The translations under genes and the position numbers were made by a program. The notes below the pieces were generated by a model. It searched no databases. It was not told where the DNA came from and saw only the letters and a list, made by a program, of their open reading frames with translations. From NCBI GenBank assembly GCA_031841125.1, contig CM063114.1, forward strand, positions 39,701,574 through 39,765,573: DNA of 64,000 nt, written 5' to 3'. This document shows positions 11,816 through 21,089 of this stretch, piece after piece. The stretch's first letter is position 1. Every line of letters starts with the position of its first letter. The DNA comes from Acanthococcus lagerstroemiae (Eukaryota > Arthropoda > Insecta > Hemiptera > Eriococcidae).

Positions 11816-12204
11816 CTACAAATCATCATCGATCTCTTCTACGGGAGTTTCGGTTTCAAGGTCATTGTCCACATCACTGTCTTTTATCTCTGCGGTAGTG
11901 GAATTCAGACACGACTGTCCCAAGCAATGCGTGCATTCACTTGAGCAATTCAAATCTGAAAACAGAACACATGAATGTATTAGTTTTAGAAATTAGACAC
12001 GATGGTGCTACACTAAATGACAAACAGGGAGCAGCTTTTCTGCAGCTGCAGGCGTTTTTACACCCTTTCGCACGTGCACATGATATTAATTTCAGTAATT
12101 GTCGAGGAGCTGGTTCTGCAGACATCATAACCGGCAAAAACATTTCATTCTCCAGCTTCCATCCCCGTCCAAACATGGCTTGGCAACCTGAAACAAGCGT
12201 GTGA
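11816..12204 (-). pseudogene. Transposon-associated Cys-rich protein, 3' fragment with one intron
   Basis: Minus-strand exon 12204-12026 encodes GWKLENEMFLPVMM, then APRQLLKLISC and KGCKNACSCRKAAP. A 70-bp intron (12025-11956, GT...TTTTCAG) follows, then exon 11955-11816 encodes LNCSSECTHCLGQSCLNS, an acidic tail and a stop. Splicing restores a C..GC...C.C...C..C..C.G..C.N pattern, known from insect proteins linked to DNA elements. One usual Cys in the first knuckle appears replaced (SCARAKGC). The 5' part is missing: at about 12205 the sequence changes to a plus-strand LINE fragment. Function is unknown to me. The element context suggests it belongs to the surrounding TIR transposon. Confidence 0.6.
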
Positions 12205-12740
12205 TAGCCTACCGCTTCAAACTACACTTAGCAGATACAAACATCACTACCAACAAAATACTACATCTCACACAAGACAACCTAAAACTTTTTACTAAAC
12301 AAATGCACACAGATATCTCCCCATGGAATAACACCTGGACCAACCTACAAAACAATAAACTTCGTGAAATTAAACCAAACATCTTCCCTTGGTACATTCT
12401 AACACACAAAAAAAAAAAAAGGCTAAACGAAACATCACTATCTAGACTCAGAATAGGCCACTCATCCTGAACTCATTCCTACCTTCTCCTGAAATCCAAC
12501 CTTCCTCTATACATCAGTTGTCACACCAACCTAACTATTAAACATATATTAATTGACTGCCCCACATACCAAGCTTTACGTAACTCCTTACGATTTCCAC
12601 CTACACGTAAACACCTCTACTCAGACTACCACAACTACACATCCCTAGCCCTAGAATTCTGCACTCGCCTTAATATTATTAAGACACTGTAAATTAGTAT
12701 TAAGATTATAATCATTTTGGATAGTAAAAATCGTTAAAAA
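12205..12740 (+). mobile_element. 3' end of a second LINE (Jockey/R1/I-like RNase H to zinc knuckle tail)
   Basis: Plus-strand sequence reads TNLQNNKLREIKPNIFPW, then RLNETSLSRLRIGHSS and, after a stop, CHTNLTIKHILIDCPTYQ. This is the region after RNase H in LINE ORF2 with the conserved CxxC...H...C knuckle. It ends with an A-rich and AAT-repeat tail (12736-12770). 5'-truncated, as usual for LINE insertions, and of a different family from the neighbouring minus-strand LINE. Confidence 0.8.
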
Positions 12741-12774
12741 AAAAAATAATAAAAATAATAATAATAATTATAAA

Positions 12775-13098
12775 AAATTTTAGAACGATTTTACGCATAT
12801 TTTCTGAAAACCCTTTCCCACAAGACTCCCCACCTCCTTCCCTGGTAGTCGTAGAAAAAAAAGTTGTCAGACAGAAGTTGTAGGGAATTTAGTGTGGAAC
12901 AAAAAAGTACTGAGCTATTTTTGCCGTAAAATCAAACCCTGGGGAGATAATGTGAAAAGACCGTTTGAGGGGGGGGGGGAATTAGCCGGAGGTCTGTGGG
13001 GTGGTAACTCCTTGGGGTTATTCAGGGGACCACTCTCGACAATTTTTCGCAATGAAAGCTTTGCTAGGCAAAAATGTTTTTTTCTTCTTATTTGCCTC
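12775..13098. repeat. Long inverted arm, right
   Basis: Reverse complement of the left arm at 11444-11797. A run of 9-10 G near 12970 replaces the T/G tract of the left arm. Begins directly after the LINE A-tail. Confidence 0.8.
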
Positions 13099-13366
13099 TA
13101 CTATATATGTATATGTGTATAGGGAAAGGAATTCTGTGATGAAATTCTACCTGCCCAATAATTGGCACAACGGTACCAAATGTTGGTCATTAGGTGTCTT
13201 CGTAAAATAGCTATAGTCAACATTATTTTCATTGCATATTAAAAATTCTCGAGTGCATTACCTGAGAGTAGAAGAATGGTAATAAGATACTGCATGGGTT
13301 TCCTTTCCAGAAACCGATTAGGGGAGGTACACGACTGGTCAGAAAAAGTAGACCAACAATTGGCAC

Positions 13367-13680
13367 TTCCCTTTATCTAACTTTAATCTTTTCATTTCTT
13401 TCTTCAAGTTCTCTAATTTGCCTACCTCATTCAGTGTCCTTGCATTCCACGTCCCTATTCTCAATTTTGATAGTTTCTTATTGGGTACTCTCCGTCCGGA
13501 CATCCGAATGGATGACTTTTTACATACAAATTGTTATTTACTTTGTGAGTTGTCATCATAATTGCTATGGTGGAGGTGCATCTCCGGAGAAAAATACCGA
13601 TGTAGTTTCCTCTTGCTTTCGTCACGGTTTATCTGTCGGAGTTTTCCTTCTACGTGCTTTTAGTATTTTCTTTAAGCCCC
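13367..13680 (-). mobile_element. LINE 5' end and endonuclease N-terminus
   Basis: The minus strand reads LRIGTWNARTLNEVGKLENL, the opening strand of a LINE endonuclease, preceded by a short leader with CTCCGGAGATGCACCTCC (about 13570-13590). It stops at KLD where the TIR element inserted. The leader's upper end at about 13680 abuts another LINE fragment, suggesting a nearly full-length copy landed in an older one. Confidence 0.7.
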
Positions 13681-13681
13681 C

Positions 13682-13900
13682 TCACCACATCAAGGTAGCA
13701 CGCACAGAGGAGCTTTCTGCTTTACCTGCTTTTATTTCTTTCAAAGCTTTATAAAATTCTGATTTCAAAATAGGATCTCCTCTTTCTTCATCCTCCACAT
13801 TATCTTCTCTTTCCATACATTTACTTACACCTGCTCCATTCTTATACAGTTTCTCAGCATATCTCATCCATCTTTTTACTTGACCTTTTGTTTTTTCCTT
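13682..13900 (-). mobile_element. LINE linker fragment (older copy)
   Basis: The minus strand carries MRYAEKLYKNGAGVSKCMER and EERGDPILKSEFYKALKEIK, the segment just before the RT domain. The same segment occurs at 8732-8917 and 25830-25990. The copy ends where the 5' leader of the adjacent LINE begins. Confidence 0.8.
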
Positions 13901-14343
13901 AGTGGAAGGAAAGTGCCTTGTGCAATTGAGCTATTTAATAGCTTGGTGCATACTGAGGATAAGAAACACTTAGCAAACTTCATGGATTTTGTATCCATCC
14001 CATAAATGTTTTCTCCGATGAGTAGTTTAAGGTATCGATTAATTTGCGTGTCTGGAGAGACTTGGAACTTGGAGAGGGATAGAACATTTGTTGTATAAAG
14101 GTAAGTTTGGGTAGTTTGGTCAGTCCTTTGTCTTTAGTTCGTGAAGTGCGTATTTTCAGTACCGATTAGACTATTAAGAATATAGTAAGGAGAGGGGCGC
14201 AACAACCTTATCCTGCGAGAGGGTGCTTAGAGCATATAAACGTTGTTCCTTACTGGAGGTGCTCATCACAATTGAGTGGGTGCCCTAGCACCCTTGCCCC
14301 CCTCCCCATCATTGAGCCTTCAGTAAGTCTAGTTGGGTAGGAG
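13901..14343. other. Unannotated spacer
   Basis: No gene or repeat recognised. Slightly GC-richer near 14170-14300. Confidence 0.35.
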
Positions 14344-14424
14344 GTCTGGTTGGCCGAGTGGATAACACGTTGGTCTCGAAATTTGGAGGTCAGGGGTTCG
14401 AGCCCACGTAGCAACTCGCCAGAT
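14344..14424 (+). repeat. tRNA-Ser(CGA)-like SINE head
   Basis: A box TGGCCGAGTGG at 14351-14361 and B box GGTTCGAGCCC at 14395-14405 are both near-perfect. The anticodon-loop position reads CTCGAAA, giving CGA (Ser). GTCTGGT (14344-14350) can pair with GCCAGAT (14418-14424) like an acceptor stem. Ten extra bases separate the T arm from that stem and the anticodon stem is mostly wobble pairs, so it is not a functional tRNA. A tRNA-derived SINE or pseudo-tRNA fits best. The following 200 bp may be the SINE body. Confidence 0.6.
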
Positions 14425-14589
14425 TTCGACCTAGGCCGGTTTTTCGGCCAGAAGGAAAGAGGGCTAAGACAGCCCTAACAGCCTCCCCGACGTCTCTGAG
14501 GTAATGCTAGAAAGGGTGGATTCCAGGGCTCGGGTGGAGAGCAAATTAGAAAAGAAGGGTCATTCATACTTCTAGCCAATGGTCGCATT

Positions 14590-15430
14590 TTCGCCTAGCT
14601 CTACGTTGCTGTGTATTCAAATCAGATAGATGCTCTCCCGATCCCTGGAGTGGATGAAGTTGATCTCGATGACCGGTGCCACCTGGCAAGGTTCTGATCT
14701 TCGGAGTCGGAATTAGGCGCAGTGAAATCGCGATAATGGGTGTAATTTATCGAGTGGTTCGAAATCGAAGAAGTCGCAAACCGATCGGTAGCTGCAGAAG
14801 GAGAAACAGGAGGGAAAATATTTATATGTGCGAGCCGGAGGCTGTGTACGGCCTCACGCTAAGCGTTCAATTGCAGAGATATTTAGCACCAGCGCGATAT
14901 CGGCAGCGGTCCCCACTTAAGTGCCGATGATTTTCTCTATAGCACCCGCGCGCGTCCATCTGGCCCCCGGTGTAACTCCATAATTTCTTCTGGTGAATTC
15001 GAGCTGACACGCATGTGGTGACCCCTGCGGAGAGCAGAAACCGCGGTAAAACGATGGGAATTAAAAAAAAAAACACAATATAGCTGAGTGTGTATCTTCT
15101 ATCGGATTTTATCGATAATTCGGCGTGTACACGAAGACGAAATCATTTATGAACGACTTTTTATGTAATCGACGTACGTGCGGTGTTGTCTTTCATGTCG
15201 TCGGTTTTTGCTTCTCAAATTACAATAATGTGTTGGTGACGAGCAGACGAGCAGTCTAAAACAACGTCGAGATCAGTGATCGCAGTCGAACGTGTGTTCA
15301 TTTTTGCTCGTCGACGAAAAGTCTGTTTTTCGGGAGATGATCATGTTCGGGTCTTATTTCGAAGTACCGGTAGTGGCTAAAAGGCTGGTCAATTCTCGTT
15401 GACCATTGTGGTTTTGCAATTTGGACAGCG
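14590..15430 (+). promoter_or_regulatory. CpG-richer region and candidate 5' leader exon
   Basis: This stretch is richer in CG dinucleotides than anything nearby (GCGCGCG, CGGCGTG, TCGTCGACG words) and ends in GACAGCG followed by GTGAGTAG, a strong donor at 15431. The SLC26 coding exon begins right after an acceptor at 20880 with only 14 nt before its ATG, so a non-coding exon must lie upstream. This is the best candidate I see, implying a first intron of about 5.4 kb. Inference only: no TATA box or initiator is convincing. Confidence 0.3.
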
Positions 15431-15961
15431 GTGAGTAGTTGGCGTATTAGCCTACTTATGTACCGCATTGCTGTATAAGGAATCTACTGTAGGATGATCC
15501 ATCCTTATTTTGTCAACATTCGTTGTATTCATTTTCTTGTTCGTCTGCCTCTCCATTGGTTCTCCACCCCATCCCCCACACTAAAATTAATAGCTGGATT
15601 GCATGATATTGACTAGTGCGCAGTCACCATCTCTTCATCTTGAAAGATGTATAGAGTTTGACATTTTTATTTCAAGTTTTTTAATCTTAGTCCCTAAGTG
15701 GCGTCCATGTATATTTAGAGGCCTATGGCCAAATTACAGAGATGAGGCCCCTGGATGGGTGAGAAAAATTTCTTATGATTTAGAGCAATATATTTTGATG
15801 GTTACTGCTTAGGTTTCTGCCGTGGAATGTGTTTCATCGAATTATAAACTATACTGTACTTAGTTCACTTTCTATCTGGAAAAATAACAATCATGAAAAA
15901 ATCGAAAATTGTATTTAATAAAACTGTATACATAGGTAAATACTGCTACCTATCCAATAAG
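15431..15961. other. Unannotated stretch
   Basis: If the leader exon is real this is the start of its intron. Otherwise intergenic. No gene recognised. May include hAT 3' flank. Confidence 0.35.
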
Positions 15962-16166
15962 TTTTTTTTTTTTTTTTTTTTTAGCAGTGGGCTACTATTA
16001 GCAAATTTATTAATAACAGCGTCCACATCAAAAATAATATATTTCTCTATTGCCATTATCATCAGTTCCTCCAGCCTCTCTCTCCACTCATTGTAGAGCG
16101 AAGATCAGTTTCCACGCGTTTTGCTTTTGAAAACACTCGTTCAATTGAAGTGCTAATCGCAGGCAA
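15962..16166 (-). mobile_element. hAT transposase relic, C-terminal dimerisation part
   Basis: The minus strand reads PAISTSIERVFSKAKRVETD, then LRSTMSGERLEELMIMAIE, the hAT C-terminal dimerisation motif, followed by a decayed tail and a T22 tract (A-rich on the coding strand). It continues exactly from the fragment above 19025. The two pieces were separated by the Gypsy block, which is flanked by GGCAA on both sides. Confidence 0.85.
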
Positions 16167-16355
16167 TGTACGATTCTTCGATCTATTCTAATTATAACAA
16201 GTCCAATTAGAAGAGTAGTATTTATTCTCGTTTCATTTCACAAAGATCGAATGCAGCAACATTTCAAAATCAGATTCTCTTCAACAGAACTAAACTAAAG
16301 GTAGCGTCAGACTAGACGGAATTCTATCAAGGGTCCTCTACACTGGAACTCTACA
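16167..16355 (-). repeat. Gypsy LTR (pol-proximal, correctly oriented 3' LTR)
   Basis: On the minus strand it starts TGTAGAGTTCCAGTGTAGAG, contains AATAAATAC and ends GAAGAATCGTACA. Just upstream of its TG lies a purine tract AAGATAGAGA, a fitting polypurine primer site for plus-strand synthesis. About 5 percent different from the other LTR by eye. Confidence 0.85.
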
Positions 16356-16473
16356 TCTCTATCTTATTTAAAAAAACTTGAGAAATATAGGTTTTGATAG
16401 CAAAATTTGAAAGTTTAGGTCAGACAAAAAAAAATTAAATTGAGAATTTATGACAAAACAAAATCTGCAAGTT

Positions 16474-18836
16474 TTACTGGTATTTTGTGGCCCGTTCGGA
16501 TCTGCGTATAGTAGGTTCTGGTGCCGGTGTTGTTGAGTCATTTTGTGGCTCAGGCCGAGGAGTGTCACTCGCCACTGGACGTTCAAACAATTCAATTTGG
16601 TTTTTATGTCTCCGCACAACTCGTGATGGGGTTTTAACAAGAACTTCTGGTCCATTTACTTTTTGTACAACCCCAGTCGCTGGTTCGAATTTTGAACCGT
16701 TATCGGGTCCAGTAGGACGTTGAACCGAAACTTCATCGCCGACCTCGATTGGTTTATATGGCAACCCATTTTTCTGGCACCTTGCCTTTGCTTCTGCATC
16801 ACGATCACTAACATTTTGACGAAGTTTTCGTCCCTTCAGCGAAGGAAGTTTATCACAAAGTTTTCGACCAAAAGTTCAGCCGGACTAATTTCTAACACAG
16901 CATAAGGTGTAGCACGATACATTAGTAGGAATTTACGTAACTCAATTTTCCAATCAGCTTCGTGGAGGGCTGCTATTTGAAGAATTTTCTTAATTGAACG
17001 GTTGAATCGTTCAACTTCTCCATTCGCCCGAGGCCATTATAGTGGAGAAGTATAATGGATAATACCACTAGTACAGCAAAATTATTCAAACTCTTCGATC
17101 AGAGGTCAATGTATATGGGTACCCATGTCTCGCGAACACATCTTCTAAGAAATTAATGGTATCAGCCGATGTTATGGACTTTTCATGTTGGCAGTTTCCA
17201 CGTATTTGCTATAATAATCAATCAGTACACAAATATTTTCTCCTGTCTCTGGTACATACTTAAAATCGATTGCCAAATCCTGCCATGGACCATCCGGGAG
17301 GTTTCGGCGTTTCATATCTTCCAGTGTAATTTCTTTATCAATCTTTTGGCAGGATTCACTAGTGCGAACAATTTTCTCTGCCTCTTTGTCGATTGAAGGC
17401 CACCATACCTTTGACCAAAGGCGGTCCTTCATTTTTACTGTGCCCGGATGGCCTTCATGGGCATTCTGAAGGACTCTATTTCGAAGCACTTTGGGAATTA
17501 CTAGCCGTGATCCACGAAGAAGGAAACCATCAACCACTCCTAACTCTTCACTGCAATATCGGCATGTGATCGGCTGCAATTTGTTATTAGAAAGACGGCG
17601 GATTATATCAGTCAATTCTGCATCAGTCTCAAAAACAGATTGGATTTCAGGCAATGTAACCGCTTTTGGAGCTAACGTTTTAACAAATATCGCCAAATTC
17701 TTCTCATAAACTTCGTTCATAGTTCGCCAATTTGGATTTATTTTCAACAGCCGAGAGAGTGGATCCGCAATGTTATTTTTTCCTTTCTGGTACTTCACCT
17801 GATACCGGAAACCTTGCAACCGTAATACCCATCGTTCGAGTCTTGCACAGGGTTTTGACTTCGACCCAAATATCTTCTCTAGTGGCTTGTGATCCGTGAC
17901 TAGAACAAAGTCACGTCCCAACAAATAAAGTTTTAATCTTTTACATGCAAAAACCAGGGCTAGCGTCTCTTTTTCTGTTTGGGAGTAGCGGCGCTCAACT
18001 GGAGATAAATTTCGACTTATGTAGCAGATAACACGGATCACATTATCTTTACCTTGCAACAAAACTGCGCCCAACCCAACTGGGCTCGCATCAGCCATTC
18101 TGGTGAAAAAAAAATTCAAGAGTGACTTCTCGGTAATGCATTCTTTCAGATCTTCAAAAGCTTTCTCATCTTCTGCTGACTACTGGAATGGTGTCTGGTG
18201 TGCTGCCTTATATAGTCGATCATAAATGGTAGTAGCATTTGGAATGAATTTGCCAACGTAATTAATAAGGCCCAGAAAGCTTCGTAATTCAAGTGCCGTT
18301 TAAGGGCTCCGAAATTCCTTTACAGCGGAAACATGATCCCACATTGGTTTCAATTTATTCCAAGAAATGGAACTTCAAGTTGGCGGAACACACATTTGTC
18401 CGAATTAATTGTAAGATTCACATCTGTAAAATGCTGCTATATTTCACGAAGATTATTATCATGTTCCTCCTGATGATTACGACCCCACACAAGTAAGTCA
18501 TCTAGGTAGTTAAGGACACCTTTGTACCCACCAATCACATTCTCCAAGATTTTTTGGAATTGCTCGGGCGCACATTTCAATCCAAACATCAACCTTTTAT
18601 AACGAAAAAGGCCTTTATGAGTACAAAATGTAGTAATTTCGCGAGATTTAGGTTCAAGCAAAATTTAATGGTATGCCATCTTTAAATCAATTTTGCTAAA
18701 AAATGGATGCCTCTGCTAGCAATGGGGTAAGGTCGTCAATTGTAGGAATTGGGTGTTTTTCGGATAAAACGGCAGCATTCGCAACTCTCATATCAATGCA
18801 AATATGTACATCATCAGTACCCTTGGGTACCGGCGA
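16474..18836 (-). mobile_element. Ty3/Gypsy pol: RT, RNase H, integrase (5'-truncated, broken)
   Basis: Minus-strand order: RT from SPVPKGTDDVHICIDMRVAN through FGLKCAPEQFQKILENV to the intact active site YLDD (about 18500); thumb LGLINYVGKFIPNA; RNase H with DASPVGLGAVLLQ and TDHKPLEKIFGS (18119-17750); integrase zinc-binding HEGHPGTVKMKDRLW with the first Cys of the last pair replaced (SESC); integrase core AIDFKYVP and LIDYYSKYVE; and a C-terminal basic tail ending near 16474. A clean 315-codon frame spans 18119-17172, but stops and shifts elsewhere and the loss of gag, protease and the RT N-terminus make it defective. No env-like frame. It matches the common K02A2.6-like Gypsy type. Confidence 0.85.
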
Positions 18837-19024
18837 TGTAGAGTTCCAGTGTAGAGGAACCTTGATAGAATTCCGTCTAGTCCGACGCTACCTTTAGTTT
18901 AGTTCTGTTGAAGAGAATCTGATTTTGAAATGTTGTTGTATTCGATCTTTGTGAAATGAAATAGAATAAATACTGTTCTCCTAATTGGACTTGTTATAAT
19001 TAGAATAGATCGAAGAATCTTACA
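18837..19024 (+). repeat. Gypsy LTR (inverted, joined to mid-RT)
   Basis: Complete LTR on the plus strand: starts TGTAGAGTTCC, contains GAATAAATAC and ends AGAATCTTACA. Its U3 end is fused directly to the RT sequence just before SPVPKG, where gag and protease should lie. Confidence 0.85.
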
Positions 19025-20690
19025 GGCAAGGTGACGACAATTTTCAAAAGAATATATAAATGAGGGAATTCTGACTGCAATTTCAAGAGACAGAACATTT
19101 TAAAAATTTGTGGCAAACTTAGGGAATTCAGAGGTTCATCAACTACATTAACATTAGCCTGATCATCAGTATCATGGTCTTTGGATTCTGGTTCTGATCC
19201 AGAAAATGGGAACTTACATACGCATCATCTTTTTTAAAAGAGAGAGAGAAAGGAATAGTAATTTTTCAAGCTCATCAAAACAAGAAGCAAATTTGAGATA
19301 GTACTTTTGTACATCATCTTTCGTGAGATGCTTCTTATACACGCTGCAAAAACTTGCAAATGCATCCTTTGGTAATTTGGAATCATCTTTGCGGATCTCA
19401 TTAATTCTTTTTCTGGAGAGGAGACTAAGGTCTTTGATGATTCCTGGAGTTATCATCGCCATCAAGATTTCCAAAAAAAACGCTCTTTTAGTTGTGTAAC
19501 CACAATGTTCACTGTAGTATAGAATGTATTAACTCGGAACGTCTTGTATGGATTAGAATATGGTTCATCATCAGCTAACTCTCCAGGCATCTTCTTCTTT
19601 TTAATGCGACCAAGTAGTAAGGGGAGTAAATTTTGTTTTTGCTTCATTCATAAATGTTTTTACATTTGCACATAATTCGTCAAACCGGGCGGCTCTCGTA
19701 GATTTTCAATTTCCATTCGCTTATTTTCCAGCAAATTACTAATAGAAAGTAAATTTAAATCAGGACTCTGTAGAATTTTAGTCAATAAATCAAGTATGTT
19801 GAAAATTTCCTCGAACAAATATGCTGTAAGGAGAATATCTTCAGATGTAAAATACAAGAGGAGACCACGCGCGACTGCCACTACTTTCTTATCAGTCAGT
19901 CCTTGTTCCTTTTGGTTCTGCATAAATAATCTAATAAATCAAGTACAGCCTCCAGTGTATCCAAAACAGTTTGCAATGCATAAATGAGGAGTGGTTTTCC
20001 AAACTGTCCTAATTCCACTTTTGCTAAAATTGAGTTAGCAGCGCTACCTAGCAGCCCAAGTGGTGTACTATGTTTATAGGCAACTATTGTACCGAAAATC
20101 TACTTATTTCTTTTGTATTCTATGCACTGAAAATCTAGGTTTCAGTGTTACCAAGTTAATGTAGGAAACTGTTTTTTTTTTTCAATTTCCCAACATTTGT
20201 AAAAATGGAACTAGGGCAGTTTGGAAAACCACTCCTCTATGAATGTGACATCCATCTTGTAGTCTGAAGTCGTTTCAGTCGTCTTATTGGCTTCTTTCCG
20301 AGTTTTCTGATATGTTGCATACTTGTGATTTCTGATTTTACTCTTGCTAAGGAATGAACAAAGTTTTTCAAGATTTCCAAACAGATCCTCAGCATGTCTT
20401 GCTGATCCCACAGCATCTACAACAACTAGGTTCAATCTGTGTGCTCAACACCAAATGTATGTGGCTTGACTGTTAGTGCTCTTGATCAGTGCCTGTACAC
20501 TTTTCCACTGTGAACGCATATTGGCTGCTCCATCATGTGATTGACCTACCAAATCAGATTTCCAATCCAAACGAAGGTCATTACAAATTTTATAAATAAA
20601 TCGATCAAAGCTCTACCAGTTGAGATTGGAGACTCTTTCCGTGCGAATAGACGCTCGTGTATTTCCCCTGAGGTTTCGCATACATCTACT
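19025..20690 (-). mobile_element. hAT transposase relic (ZMYM1/DUF4371-like), main part
   Basis: The minus strand reads VCETSGEIHERLFARKESPI, WKSDLVGQSHDGAANMRSQW, then HRLNLVVVDAVGSARHAEDL with FGNLEKLCSFL, later YALQTVLDTLEAVLDLLDYL, DLSLLSRKRINEIRKDDSKL and LLKIVVTL at the break. This is the RNase-H-fold core of a hAT transposase of the type annotated in animals as zinc finger MYM-type 1-like. Many stops and frameshifts show it is dead. It is interrupted by a MITE (19986-20237) and cut from its C-terminus by the Gypsy block. It lies just upstream of the first SLC26 coding exon, on the other strand. Confidence 0.85.
19986..20237. mobile_element. 252-bp MITE inside the hAT relic
   Basis: Terminal inverted repeats of about 38 bp: the left starts GAGGAGTGGTTTTCCAAACT, the right is its reverse complement with about 4 mismatches. 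The hAT frame reads KMDVTF above the right end and YALQTVLDT beyond the left end, so the element interrupts it. No coding capacity. Confidence 0.75.
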
Positions 20691-20880
20691 ATATAAAAGT
20701 GAATGTTTGTCTGTGTGTTTGTTTGTTCGAGGTTGGCGGCTGAATTATTTTGGTACTTGTCAGCCTCATGAGCTCTCCCGCTCAAGGTCGGCTATTCACG
20801 CTTATGAGTACTGACATGAATCATGTACTAAATATGCATATCGGGTTGATAATGCCGATATTTTTGTTTTCAATTTTCAG

Positions 20881-21089
20881 ACCTGACAAGCACAATGAGT
20901 GCGAAACGTAGAAAGGATGATCTACCACTTTGGAAACGGAAACTCTACCAGAGGGTTTGCATCTTATCGTGGTTGGAAGATTACAATGCTGACAGCGCTA
21001 TCAGTGACTTGATAGCTGGGATTACTGTAGGTCTCACAGTGATGCCTCAAAGTCTGGCATACGCTACACTGGCTGGACTCGAACCTCAG
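20881..21089 (+). CDS. SLC26 exon 1 of coding set (residues 1-65)
   Basis: Acceptor TTTTCAG ends at 20880. The ATG at 20895 follows 14 nt of leader with no upstream in-frame ATG in the exon. Encodes a short basic cytosolic N-terminus ([15 protein letters not shown]), then [20 protein letters not shown] and the first membrane segments to GLEPQ. Donor CAG/GTTAGT, phase 0. Confidence 0.88.

Larger units (their letters stand above)
10794..13366. mobile_element. 2.57-kb TIR element inserted in the LINE endonuclease
   Basis: The ends carry GTGCCAATTGTTGG (10794-10807) and its reverse complement (13353-13366), with weaker similarity about 8 bp further out. The LINE reads ...KLD just beyond the right end and MIGISEVRW just beyond the left, the two halves of one endonuclease domain, so the block between is an insertion. 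No target duplication can be assigned. Inside are two 330-bp inverted arms, a Cys-rich gene fragment and a fragment of a second LINE. Confidence 0.7.
16167..19024 (-). mobile_element. Ty3/Gypsy element with LTRs in inverted orientation
   Basis: A 2858-bp block made of a 189-bp LTR on the minus strand (16167-16355), 2.48 kb of minus-strand pol, and a 188-bp LTR on the plus strand (18837-19024). Both outer ends are the TACA (U5) ends and both TGTAG (U3) ends face inward. GGCAA occurs directly outside each end (16162-16166 and 19025-19029). Removing the block and one GGCAA joins the hAT frame without a shift. This shows that it inserted as a unit. Confidence 0.85.

Noticed and set aside
16487..16723. 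Plus-strand frames across the Gypsy pol
   Set aside because: Shadows of the minus-strand integrase C-terminus, which has clear family sequence.
20690..20699. TATATAAAAG upstream of the first SLC26 coding exon as a TATA box
   Set aside because: It is followed by TGTTTGTCTGTGTGTTTGTT, a wording common in insect repeats. The exon at 20881 starts with a splice acceptor, so a start site here is unproven.
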